A stretch of 13,575 nucleotides of DNA from Gammaproteobacteria bacterium. GTDB taxonomy: Bacteria; Pseudomonadota; Gammaproteobacteria; PS1; Pseudothioglobaceae. The position numbers and the translations under genes are program-made. This document shows, one piece after another, positions 1-9,000 of this stretch. Each line of letters begins with the position of its first letter. Position 1 is the stretch's first letter. The stretch covers positions 1 through 13,575 of the forward strand of contig DQNX01000166.1 in the NCBI GenBank assembly GCA_015658965.1, read 5' to 3'. The notes beneath the pieces are model-generated. The model had not been told where the DNA came from and did no database searches. It saw nothing but the letters and a program-made list of their open reading frames with translations.

Positions 1-23
1 ATATAAGAAATGGTTTTCTTCAT
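1..23 (-). CDS. 5' end of an unidentified gene (partial, leaves the window)
   Basis: An ATG at 23-21 on the minus strand is preceded by a strong Shine-Dalgarno sequence, GAGGAGAG at 35-28, four bases before the start codon. It opens a frame reading MKKTISY before the window ends. The two lysines followed by uncharged residues could be the n-region of a signal peptide or just a soluble N terminus; seven residues cannot decide this. The gene lies downstream of trpE on the same strand, 201 bp from its stop codon. It is not trpG, whose products normally begin with a glutamine amidotransferase motif. The product cannot be named. Confidence 0.6.
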
Positions 24-53
24 GTTTCTCTCCTCTTTATATAAAAAAAATTA

Positions 54-156
54 ACCCCTGTATAGAGAGTTAAAACCTTACCAGCGTATGTATGTTAACG
101 ATAATTCTAATAGATGCAGGGTCTATTAGAGGTATTTTAACTATCTCTTTGGGGGT
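54..156 (-). repeat. Large imperfect inverted repeat; structured leader or trpE terminator
   Basis: Bases 54-77 and 131-156 are imperfect inverted copies. Read as minus-strand RNA they pair as ACCCC/GGGGU, a 3x3 internal loop, then AGA/UCU, one mismatch, AGUUAAAA/UUUUAACU, a 2-base bulge and CC/GG. The stem is about 20 bp in a 26-base arm. It encloses the perfect inverted repeat at 106-130 and about 28 bases of unpaired linker. On the minus strand the 3' arm is followed within a few bases by eight T residues (50-43), then 7 bases further by the Shine-Dalgarno of the left-edge gene. It could terminate trpE transcription, act as a regulated leader of the next gene, or be a relic of a small repeat element. 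Pairing and T-run are seen directly; function is inferred. Confidence 0.5.
106..130. repeat. Perfect 9-bp inverted repeat, 7-bp spacer
   Basis: TCTAATAGA (106-114) and TCTATTAGA (122-130) are exact reverse complements separated by TGCAGGG. As DNA this dyad could be the operator of a dimeric repressor. As RNA it is a simple hairpin nested inside the larger 54-156 structure. It is not followed directly by a T-run, so alone it is not a terminator. Confidence 0.55.
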
Positions 157-224
157 ATAAAATTAGAAAACTGATCAAATTGTACTTGGAATACAGACTC
201 TAATATAGTGCCAACCTTAATGCG

Positions 225-1679
225 CTACACTTGCTCAGCCGCTTTAATCAATGCACGTGCTTTATGCAAGGTTTCATCCCACTCAGATTGAGGTACCGAA
301 TCATGAACAATGCCTGCCCCCGCTTGCACGTAGAGTGTTTCATCTTTAATCACTGCAGTACGAATAGCGATTGCCATGTCCATACACCCATGCCAAGATA
401 AATAACCAATCGCCCCCGAATAGATATTACGCTTGAGGGGTTCAACTTCATTAATAATCTCCATTGCACGTACTTTTGGCGCACCACTCAGTGTGCCTGC
501 CGGAAAAGTTGCTTTAAGCACATCCATGGCACTCATGTTGTCTTGAAGCTCACATTCAACGTTTGAAACAATATGCATGACATGTGAATAACGCTCAACA
601 AACATTTTATCGGTCAACTCGACTGTACCGGTTTTGGCAATACGACCGAGATCATTACGGCCGAGATCAATCAGCATCAAATGCTCGGCGATTTCTTTTT
701 CATCAGCCAGTAATTCTTTTTCAAGGGCTAAATCTTCTTGTTCGTTAGCACCACGAGAGCGTGTGCCGGCTATTGGGCGAACGGTTGCGCGTCTATCACC
801 ATCCACTCGAGTGAGGATCTCTGGTGATGAGCCAACAATCGCGGTATCACCCAAATTGAGATAATACATATAAGGGGATGGATTGAGTCGCCTTAATTGA
901 CGATAAAGTTCAACCGGTGGTGCGCTAAATTTACAGCTGAGTCTTTGTGAAGGCACTACTTGCATCACATCGCCAGCAATAATGTAATCTTGAATATGTT
1001 TAACCGCTGTTTTATAATTTTCTTCACCAAAACTTGAGGTGAAATCTTGTTCGGTAATTTGATCAGATTGATAGGGAAATGAAACCAACGGTTGCTCAAT
1101 TTGTTTGCCTATTTCATCTAAACGAGCCTCGGCATCCTCATAGCTTTGTTGGCTCGGATCAATATGCGTAATCACAAAAGCCTGATTAAGCAAATTGTCA
1201 AACACCACTAAATCGTTTGATACCATCAACAGAATATCGGCCACACCGAGTTCGTCAGGTTTGTCGATATTGGACAGTCTTGGTTCGATATAACGAATAA
1301 TCTCATAACCAAAGTACCCTACTAAGCCACCATTAAAATCGGGTAACGCCTCTAATTGAGGGACTTTGAATTGATTTAAATATTGTTCAACCCATGTCAA
1401 TGGATCATCCACCTGGGTTGATTCAAATAACTCACCTTCTTGTTCAATACGGACTTCGTGGTCAAATACTTTAATAACGGTTTGAGCATGCAGGCCAATC
1501 ATCGAATAACGGCCCCATTTTTCACCGCCTTGAACCGATTCAAATAAATAAGAATAAGGGTTGTTGGCTAATTTTAAGTACAAGCCTAATGCGGTATCCG
1601 TATCAATGGCAACGGCTCTATATACGGGTATATGGTTGTATCCATCTGCCACATATTGATCAAAATTTATTTTATTCAT
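225..1679 (-). CDS. trpE: Anthranilate synthase component I
   Basis: This is the large subunit of anthranilate synthase, the first committed step of tryptophan synthesis: chorismate plus ammonia or glutamine gives anthranilate and pyruvate. It works with the glutamine amidotransferase TrpG, which is not in this window. The 484-aa protein has the N-terminal domain with the Trp-feedback motif (FESVQGG, about 46-52, with Ser48) and the C-terminal chorismate-binding domain. Visible there are PIAGT (302-306), the DEKE/EHLMLID segment (326-338), GRND (340-343), ATFPAGTLSGAPK (from 390) and a terminal QAGAGIVHDS block. ADGYN and the ESVQGGEKWGRYS block favour TrpE over PabB. The ATG at 1679 gives the expected N terminus but has no clear Shine-Dalgarno. 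It lies downstream of rpoC but beyond a strong terminator and with its own promoter, so it is probably a separate transcription unit. Confidence 0.95.
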   Translation of the reverse strand: MNKINFDQYVADGYNHIPVYRAVAIDTDTALGLYLKLANNPYSYLFESVQGGEKWGRYSMIGLHAQTVIKVFDHEVRIEQEGELFESTQVDDPLTWVEQYLNQFKVPQLEALPDFNGGLVGYFGYEIIRYIEPRLSNIDKPDELGVADILLMVSNDLVVFDNLLNQAFVITHIDPSQQSYEDAEARLDEIGKQIEQPLVSFPYQSDQITEQDFTSSFGEENYKTAVKHIQDYIIAGDVMQVVPSQRLSCKFSAPPVELYRQLRRLNPSPYMYYLNLGDTAIVGSSPEILTRVDGDRRATVRPIAGTRSRGANEQEDLALEKELLADEKEIAEHLMLIDLGRNDLGRIAKTGTVELTDKMFVERYSHVMHIVSNVECELQDNMSAMDVLKATFPAGTLSGAPKVRAMEIINEVEPLKRNIYSGAIGYLSWHGCMDMAIAIRTAVIKDETLYVQAGAGIVHDSVPQSEWDETLHKARALIKAAEQV

Positions 1680-1710
1680 ATTTGTATAAAGGCCTGTTTC
1701 ATAATCGCAT

Positions 1711-1719
1711 TTTATACCA
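1711..1719 (-). promoter_or_regulatory. Extended -10 promoter of trpE
   Basis: On the minus strand TGGTATAAA matches the extended -10 consensus TGnTATAAT at 8 of 9 scored positions, counting n as free. No good -35 lies 16-18 bp upstream, which is typical of extended -10 promoters. Transcription would begin near 1704 and give a leader of about 25 bases, too short for a classical trp attenuator. It sits between the rpoC terminator and trpE, where a promoter is needed. Confidence 0.5.
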
Positions 1720-1758
1720 AGGGCTGTTTATATGGCACGTGTGTCTTAATAGTGGACG

Positions 1759-1794
1759 AAAAAAAACCGCAGTCATAATGACTGCGGTTTTTTG
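1759..1794 (-). terminator. Intrinsic terminator after rpoC
   Basis: An 11-bp perfect stem (AACCGCAGTCA at 1765-1775 with 1779-1789, loop TAA) extends through A:T pairs to 1761-1793. On the minus strand it is followed by eight T residues. It lies 25 bp past the rpoC stop. A-runs on one side and T-runs on the other make it formally bidirectional, but no plus-strand gene ends here. It is the strongest terminator in the window and marks the end of the operon. Confidence 0.9.
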
Positions 1795-1818
1795 TGTTAG
1801 TAGTGTTTATAACTACTC

Positions 1819-4800
1819 TTATGCTTCTTCTACTTCGCTTAACTGCTGTGAAAGCGCTGCTTCTGCATCTGCTGTCTGCATAATACTTGCAGCACGCTTA
1901 GCACGACGTGCTTGATGGTGCTTAAAGCCAGTACCTGCAGGAATCAAACGACCCACAATCACATTTTCTTTCAAGCCTTGTAGTGTATCGACCCGACCTG
2001 TGGTTGAAGCCTCTGTTAGCACTCGAGTTGTCTCTTGGAACGATGCCGCAGAGATAAATGACTCGGTTGCTAAAGATGCCTTGGTAATACCCATTAACAA
2101 TCTTTGGTAAATCACCAGATCTTTGCCTTGCGCCGTTAATTGTTTATTGGCATCAATAACACGGGAGTACTCAGCAGTCTCACCATTAACAAATGATGAA
2201 TCACCGGCGTCTAGCACTTCAACTTTACGCAACATTTGTTTTACAATAACCTCAATATGCTTATCTGAGATCTTCACACCTTGCAGGCGATATACGTCTT
2301 GAACTTCTTTTACAACGTAGTTTGCCAAAGCCTCAACACCTAATAAACGTAAGATGTCATGTGGGTTAGACGGACCATCAGAAACCACATCACCTTTTTC
2401 GACGGTTTCACCATCAAAAACGTTAATTTGACGCCATTTATGAATCATCATTTCAGTCGCTTCACCTTCTTTCGAAGTAATCACTAAGCGATCTTTAGAT
2501 TTGGTTGGATTACCAAAACTAATCACACCACTTACTTCTGCTAGGATTGAGTGGTCTTTAGCCTTACGTGCTTCAAATAAATCAGCAACCCGTGGCAGAC
2601 CACCGGTAATATCACTGGTCTTAGACTGGTCTTTTGGAATCTTAGCTAACACTTCACCAGCACTAATGACTTGATTGTCTTCTAAGTTAATCTTAACTTC
2701 TGATGGTAAGTAATGCGTTGACAACACCATTTCAGTATCGTTCTCATCCACCATCTTAATTAATGGCTTAAGGCCTTTTGCTGCCACTGATCTTTCAGCT
2801 TCATCAATCATCTCAAAGAAGGTTAGACCGGTTAGTGGGTCTGTATTTTTGTTAACGGTAATGCCTTCAACAAAGTCTACAAAAATCACACGGCCAGCTT
2901 GCTCAGAAATAATAGGGTGCGTATGCGGATCCCAGTTAGCAAGCTTATCTTTTGCCTTGACTGAACCCCCCTCTTTTACATGTACAATCGCACCGTATGG
3001 CAGTCTATAACGTTCAACTTCTTGACCTTTGATGTTGCGAATCGTTACTACAGTCGAACGTGAAATGACAATTAAATCGCCGCTATCATTGGTAATTGAT
3101 TTAAGATTTACAAAATTTGCCGTACCATCAACGTTAACATTGATACTACTTACTGCGGTTGATGCAGAAGCTGCACCACCAATGTGGAACGTACGCATGG
3201 TTAACTGTGTGCCTGGCTCACCGATAGACTGCGCTGCAATCACACCAACGGCCTCACCAACGCCAATCTTATGACCACGTGCCATATCATTACCATAACA
3301 AGATGAACAAACACCATAGCGAACGTCACAAGTAATGGTGGAGCGAGCTTTAATTAACTCAACACCCAATTCATTAATTTTGTCTGAATCTTCTAAAGTC
3401 ACTAAATGACCTCTAGGTAAGAACACTTCAGTTGAATCTGGGATTAACACATCTTCAGCCATTACCCGGCCCAATACTGCAGCGCCGAGTGTTTGAACAA
3501 TGTTACCGCCCTCAATAGAGGCCCTCATGGTGAGTCCATTTTCAGTACCACAATCATCTGTATTAACCACAAGATCTTGGCCAATATCGACTAAACGACG
3601 GGTTAAGTAACCCGAGTTTGCTGTTTTAAGTGCCGTATCAGCTAGACCTTTACGTGCTCCGTGTGTTGAAATAAAGTACTGCATGTTATTCAAACCTTCA
3701 CGGAAGTTTGAAGTGATCGGTGTTTCAATAATTGACCCATCTGGCTTGGCCATTAGACCACGCATACCTGCTAATTGACGCATCTGTGCTGGAGAACCCC
3801 TAGCGCCAGAATCAGCCATCATGTATACCGAGTTAAACGAGGGTAGCTTTTCAGTTTTTCCATCAGCGTTAACAAAATCGTCAAAACCGATTTCATCCAT
3901 CATGGCTTTTGCCACTTTTTCAGAAGTACGCGACCAAATATCAATCACTTTATTGTAACGCTCACCATCGGTAACGACACCTTGCGAATATTGTTTTTGC
4001 ACGTCTTTTACTTGTGTTTCTGCGGCTTCAATCATGCCCGCTTTAGTGCCTGGAATCGTCATGTCGTTCGAACAAAATGAAATGCCTGATTTAGTCGAAT
4101 ACTGGAAACCCATGTACATCATTTGGTCTGCAAAAATGACCGTGTCTTTTAACTCTTGTGTTTGGTAACAAACATGAATTAAGTTAGAAACTACCTTTTT
4201 AGAAATCGCTTTATTGATTAAATTATACGACAAACCAGCGGGTAGAATTCTTGAAAAAATTGCACGTCCAACTGTTGTATCTATAATACGCTTAGTGCTT
4301 GCTTTATATTTTCCATCTACTTTTTCATACTCTTGAATACGTAATTTAACCTTTGCATGCAAAGAAGCAGAGCCCGACACATAAGCATTTAAAGCTTCGG
4401 TCGCATTGGCAAAGATCATGCCTTCACCTGGTTGGTTAATCATATCACGCGTCATGTAATACAAGCCCAAAATAACGTCCTGAGAAGGGACGATAATTGG
4501 CTCACCACTGGCAAGGTGTAATACATTGTTAGAGGCTAGCATTAAGGTTCTTGCCTCAAGTTGAGCTTCTTCAGATAACGGTACGTGTACGGCCATCTGG
4601 TCACCATCAAAGTCAGCGTTAAATGCGCCACAAACCAAAGGGTGCAATTGAATGGCTTTACCTTCAATTAACAACGGCTCAAATGCTTGAATGCCCAATC
4701 TGTGCAAAGTTGGTGCACGGTTAAGCAATACTGGATGCTGGTGAACCACTTTTTCTAAAACGTCCCAAACTTCAGGGATTTCACTTTCCACCATCTTTTT

Positions 4801-5994
4801 AGCGGCTTTAATTGTGGAGGCCAAACCTTTGGTAATTAGGCGATTATAGATGAATGGCTTAAATAACTCTAACGCCATTTTTTTAGGCAAACCACACTGG
4901 TGTAATTTAAGGTACGGACCACACACAATAACTGAACGACCTGAATAGTCAACACGCTTGCCGAGTAAGTTTTGACGGAAACGTCCTTGCTTACCTTTAA
5001 TCATGTCTGCAATTGACTTAAGCGGACGACGGTTATTACCCATTACCGCACGGCCACGACGACCATTATCAATCAATGAATCAACCGCTTCTTGCAACAT
5101 GCGCTTTTCATTGCGAACGATAATTTCTGGCGCATCTAACTCTAACAAACGACCCAAGCGATTGTTACGGTTAATCACACGACGGTATAAATCGTTGAGA
5201 TCAGAGGTTGCAAAACGACCGCCATCAAGTGGCACTAATGGACGTAAATCTGGTGGAAGGATAGGCAATACGGTTAATACCATCCATTCTGGCTTATTGC
5301 CCGATTGAATCAATGAATCAATCAACTTTAAGCGCTTGTTGTACTTTTTAAGTTTAGTTTGAGACTTAGTGTTTAAGCTGTCTTCACGCAAGTTAGCGGC
5401 TTCTTTTTCAAGTTGCATTTCTTTTAAAACGTCTTGGATTGCTTCAGCACCCATTTTCGCTTCAAACTCATCATCACCGTATTCATCGAGTGCATCGTAA
5501 TACATCTCTTCTGTTAATAATTGCTTATGAACCAAAGGTGTTAAGCCCGGATCAGTCACTAAGAAGGCTTCGAAATATAAAACCCGTTCAATGTCTTTAA
5601 GTGTCATATCCATCAACAAGCCTAGGCGTGATGGCAATGACTTAAGATACCAAATATGTGCCACTGGTGCTGCTAGATCAATATGACCCATGCGCTCACG
5701 ACGCACTTTAGATAATGTTACTTCAACGCCACATTTTTCACACACTACATTACGGAACTTCATGCGTTTGTATTTACCACACAGGCACTCAAAATCTTTC
5801 ATTGGGCCAAAAATCTTAGCACAGAATAAACCTTCTCTTTCCGGTTTGAATGTGCGGTAGTTAATGGTTTCAGGTTTTTTTACCTCGCCATATGACCATG
5901 AACGAATCTTCTCAGGAGAAGCCAGTCCAACTCGAATCGCATCAAAATCTTGTTCTTTATTCTGCTGTTTTAAAATTTGTAATAAATCTTTCAT
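1819..5994 (-). CDS. rpoC: DNA-directed RNA polymerase subunit beta'
   Basis: This is the largest catalytic subunit of RNA polymerase. The active-site motif NADFDGDQMAVH places the three Mg-binding aspartates at 461, 463 and 465, one residue offset from E. coli. The N-terminal zinc site has Cys70, Cys72, Cys85 and Cys88. The second zinc site has Cys815 plus the later CDVRYGVCSSC cluster. The bridge helix (MADSGARGSPAQMRQLAGMRG) and the trigger loop (TMRTFHIGG, His937) are intact. The region after the trigger loop is long enough to hold the gammaproteobacterial insertion SI3. Length is 1391 aa against 1407 in E. coli. The start at 5994 has AGGAG six bases upstream, and only 13 bp separate it from the rpoB stop, so the two genes are co-transcribed. 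It ends 25 bp before a strong terminator. Confidence 0.98.
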   Translation of the reverse strand: MKDLLQILKQQNKEQDFDAIRVGLASPEKIRSWSYGEVKKPETINYRTFKPEREGLFCAKIFGPMKDFECLCGKYKRMKFRNVVCEKCGVEVTLSKVRRERMGHIDLAAPVAHIWYLKSLPSRLGLLMDMTLKDIERVLYFEAFLVTDPGLTPLVHKQLLTEEMYYDALDEYGDDEFEAKMGAEAIQDVLKEMQLEKEAANLREDSLNTKSQTKLKKYNKRLKLIDSLIQSGNKPEWMVLTVLPILPPDLRPLVPLDGGRFATSDLNDLYRRVINRNNRLGRLLELDAPEIIVRNEKRMLQEAVDSLIDNGRRGRAVMGNNRRPLKSIADMIKGKQGRFRQNLLGKRVDYSGRSVIVCGPYLKLHQCGLPKKMALELFKPFIYNRLITKGLASTIKAAKKMVESEIPEVWDVLEKVVHQHPVLLNRAPTLHRLGIQAFEPLLIEGKAIQLHPLVCGAFNADFDGDQMAVHVPLSEEAQLEARTLMLASNNVLHLASGEPIIVPSQDVILGLYYMTRDMINQPGEGMIFANATEALNAYVSGSASLHAKVKLRIQEYEKVDGKYKASTKRIIDTTVGRAIFSRILPAGLSYNLINKAISKKVVSNLIHVCYQTQELKDTVIFADQMMYMGFQYSTKSGISFCSNDMTIPGTKAGMIEAAETQVKDVQKQYSQGVVTDGERYNKVIDIWSRTSEKVAKAMMDEIGFDDFVNADGKTEKLPSFNSVYMMADSGARGSPAQMRQLAGMRGLMAKPDGSIIETPITSNFREGLNNMQYFISTHGARKGLADTALKTANSGYLTRRLVDIGQDLVVNTDDCGTENGLTMRASIEGGNIVQTLGAAVLGRVMAEDVLIPDSTEVFLPRGHLVTLEDSDKINELGVELIKARSTITCDVRYGVCSSCYGNDMARGHKIGVGEAVGVIAAQSIGEPGTQLTMRTFHIGGAASASTAVSSINVNVDGTANFVNLKSITNDSGDLIVISRSTVVTIRNIKGQEVERYRLPYGAIVHVKEGGSVKAKDKLANWDPHTHPIISEQAGRVIFVDFVEGITVNKNTDPLTGLTFFEMIDEAERSVAAKGLKPLIKMVDENDTEMVLSTHYLPSEVKINLEDNQVISAGEVLAKIPKDQSKTSDITGGLPRVADLFEARKAKDHSILAEVSGVISFGNPTKSKDRLVITSKEGEATEMMIHKWRQINVFDGETVEKGDVVSDGPSNPHDILRLLGVEALANYVVKEVQDVYRLQGVKISDKHIEVIVKQMLRKVEVLDAGDSSFVNGETAEYSRVIDANKQLTAQGKDLVIYQRLLMGITKASLATESFISAASFQETTRVLTEASTTGRVDTLQGLKENVIVGRLIPAGTGFKHHQARRAKRAASIMQTADAEAALSQQLSEVEEA

Positions 5995-6007
5995 CTGATT
6001 CTCCTAA

Positions 6008-9000
6008 TTAGTGTTGCTCAAGTTCAACGTCAATACCTAACGATCGAATCTCTTTGACCAACACGTTAAATGATTCTGGCATGACTGACTCGGTTATGTT
6101 AACCCCATCAACAATACTCTTATACATCTTCGCACGACCGGCAACATCATCTGATTTCACCGTTAACATCTCGCGTAACGTGTGTGCTGCGCCATAAGCT
6201 TCTAGCGCCCATACTTCCATCTCACCAAAGCGCTGACCACCAAACTGTGCCTTACCACTCAGTGGCTGTTGTGTCACCAATGAGTAAGGACCCGTTGAAC
6301 GTGCATGCATCTTGTCATCTACTAAGTGATTAAGCTTAAGCATATGCATATAACCAACCGTTACTAGACGATCAAACGCTTCGCCTGTACGACCATCGTA
6401 TAATTGCTCTTGACCCGACTCTGGAAGATCGGCTAACTTCAATAGTGATTTAATATCATCTTCTTTAATACCATCAAATACTGGGGTTGCCATTGGCACA
6501 CCTTCGCGTAAGTTGTTAGCCAATTCGATAATTTCTTCATCGCTAAAGGAAACTAAGTCCTCTTGCTTACCGTAAGAGTTGTAGACTTTATCTAAGAAAT
6601 CTCTAATTTCTTTAACCATCTCGGTACGTTTTTCATCGAGCATTGCGGCAATTTTGTAGCCTAAGCCTTTAGCTGCATAGCCTAAATGAACTTCTAACAC
6701 CTGCCCAACGTTCATACGCGAAGGAACACCTAGTGGGTTAAGTACCACATCAACAGTAGAGCCATCTGCAAGGTAAGGCATATCCTCAACTGGATTTACA
6801 CGTGAGATAACACCTTTGTTACCATGACGTCCAGCCATTTTATCACCCACTTGAAGGGTTTTACGTGTTGCTACATACACCTTAACCATCTTCATAACAC
6901 CAGGTGGCAATTCTGCACCTTCGGCAATCTTAGCGCGTTCGTTTTCAAAGAATTTATCAAATTCAACTTGCTTGGCTTTGGCTTGTTTGACCAACGCTGC
7001 CACTTCTTTATTAGTCTCATCATCTTCAACCTTAAGTTTTGCAACGTCTGCGTTGTCTAAAGGTTTCATGACTTTAGCATTTAGTTTGTCACCCGCTTTA
7101 ATCTTGCCAGCGCCTTTAGTAACAACATTACCTGAAAGTTTCAAACGCACTCGACGATAGATGTCGCCATCAATAATGCCGAATTCGTCGTCAATGTCTT
7201 TTCTAATTTTTGCCAAACGATCTTCATCAATACTAATTGCTCTCGCATCTTTTTCAACGCGGTCACGAGTAAAGACTTGTACGTCAATCACCACACCAGA
7301 CTTTGATGCGCCAATACGCAGTGAAGTATCTTTAACGCTGTTGGCTTTTTCACCAAAAATCGCTCTTAGTAATTTTTCTTCTGGAGAAAGTACTGTTTCA
7401 CTCTTAGGCGTTACCTTGCCTACTAGGATGTCGCCACCCTTAACACGAGCACCAACATAAACCACACCGACTTCATCAAGCTTAGCTAATGCTGACTCGC
7501 TGACGTTTGGAATATCTGCAGTAATCTCTTCAGGACCTAACTTGGTATCACGAGAATAAGCGGTTAATTCTTCAATATGAATGGTGGTATACCGATCTTC
7601 TTGTACCACTCTTTCTGAAATTAAGATTGAGTCTTCAAAGTTGTAACCATTCCATGGCATAAAGGCAATTTTCATGTTTTGACCTAAGGCCAATTCACCC
7701 ATATCGGTTGATGGACCGTCTGCCAATACATCACCTTCAGCTATCTTATCACCTGTTCTTACCAAAGGTTTTTGGTTAATACAAGTGTTTTGATTAGAAC
7801 GAGAATACTTAGCAAGATTGTAAATATCAACGCCTAATTCACCGGCTTTTGCTTGCTTAGAATCAACGCGAATCACAATGCGTGAAGCATCTACTGCCTC
7901 GACTACACCGCCATGTTTGGCGATAACACAAACTCGAGAATCAATCGCAACAACGCGTTCAATACCCGTACCCACTAACGGCTTCTCCGCTTTTAGTACA
8001 GGCACTGCCTGACGTTGCATGTTAGACCCCATTAGTGCACGGTTAGCATCATCATGCTCCAAGAATGGAATGAGTGATGCAGCCACTGAAGCTATTTGCT
8101 TAGAATCGATGTCAATCAAGGTTACATCTTCAGAATTCACCAATACAAATTCATTCTTACGACGACATGGAATCAAATCATCCATCAGCTGACCTTTATC
8201 ATTGACAGTAGCATTTGCTTGTGCAATCGTCTGTTCAAGTTCATCAATGGCTGACACGTAAATAACGTCATCAGTTACTTTGCCATTTTTAACGATTTGA
8301 TAAGGGGTTTCTAAGAAGCCAAAGTTGTTAGTCTTAGCATACACGGCCAAGGTATTAATCAAACCAATGTTTGGACCCTCTGGCGTTTCGATTGGACACA
8401 GACGACCATAATGTGATGGATGTACGTCACGCACTTCAAAACCAGCACGCTCACGGGTTAAACCACCCGGACCTAAGGCTGAAATACGACGTTTGTGGGT
8501 TACACCCGATAAAGGATTAACCTGATCCATAAACTGCGATAACTGCGAAGAACCAAAGAATTCTCTCACGGCGGCCGATACTGGCTTAGAGTTAATCAAA
8601 TCTTGCGGCGTTAATTCATCTGTTTCTGCTAGATTTAACCCTTCTTTTACTGATTTTTCTACCCGAACCAAACCAATTCTAAATTGGTTTTCAATCATTT
8701 CACCAATGGCTCTTACACGTCTATTAGCTAATGTATCAACATCATCTACTGAATCATTACCGTTTTTAATGTCAATTAATAATTTTAGCACACTGACAAT
8801 GTCATCGTTAGTCAGCACATGTTCGCCTGTTTCAGATTGAATACCCAAACGACGATTAAGCTTCATACGGCCCACTCTGGACAAGTCGTAACGTTCGTTC
8901 TTGAAGAATAAATTATTAAACAGCAAGTTGACCGCGTCTTCTGTTGCAGGCTCACCTGGGCGCATCACATGATAAATACTCATGCGTGCTTCAAGCTCAG

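Noticed and set aside
1739..1915. Trp attenuator or leader peptide upstream of trpE
   Set aside because: The hairpin at 1759-1794 lies upstream of the trpE promoter and belongs to rpoC; no Trp-codon leader peptide or antiterminator pairing is seen.
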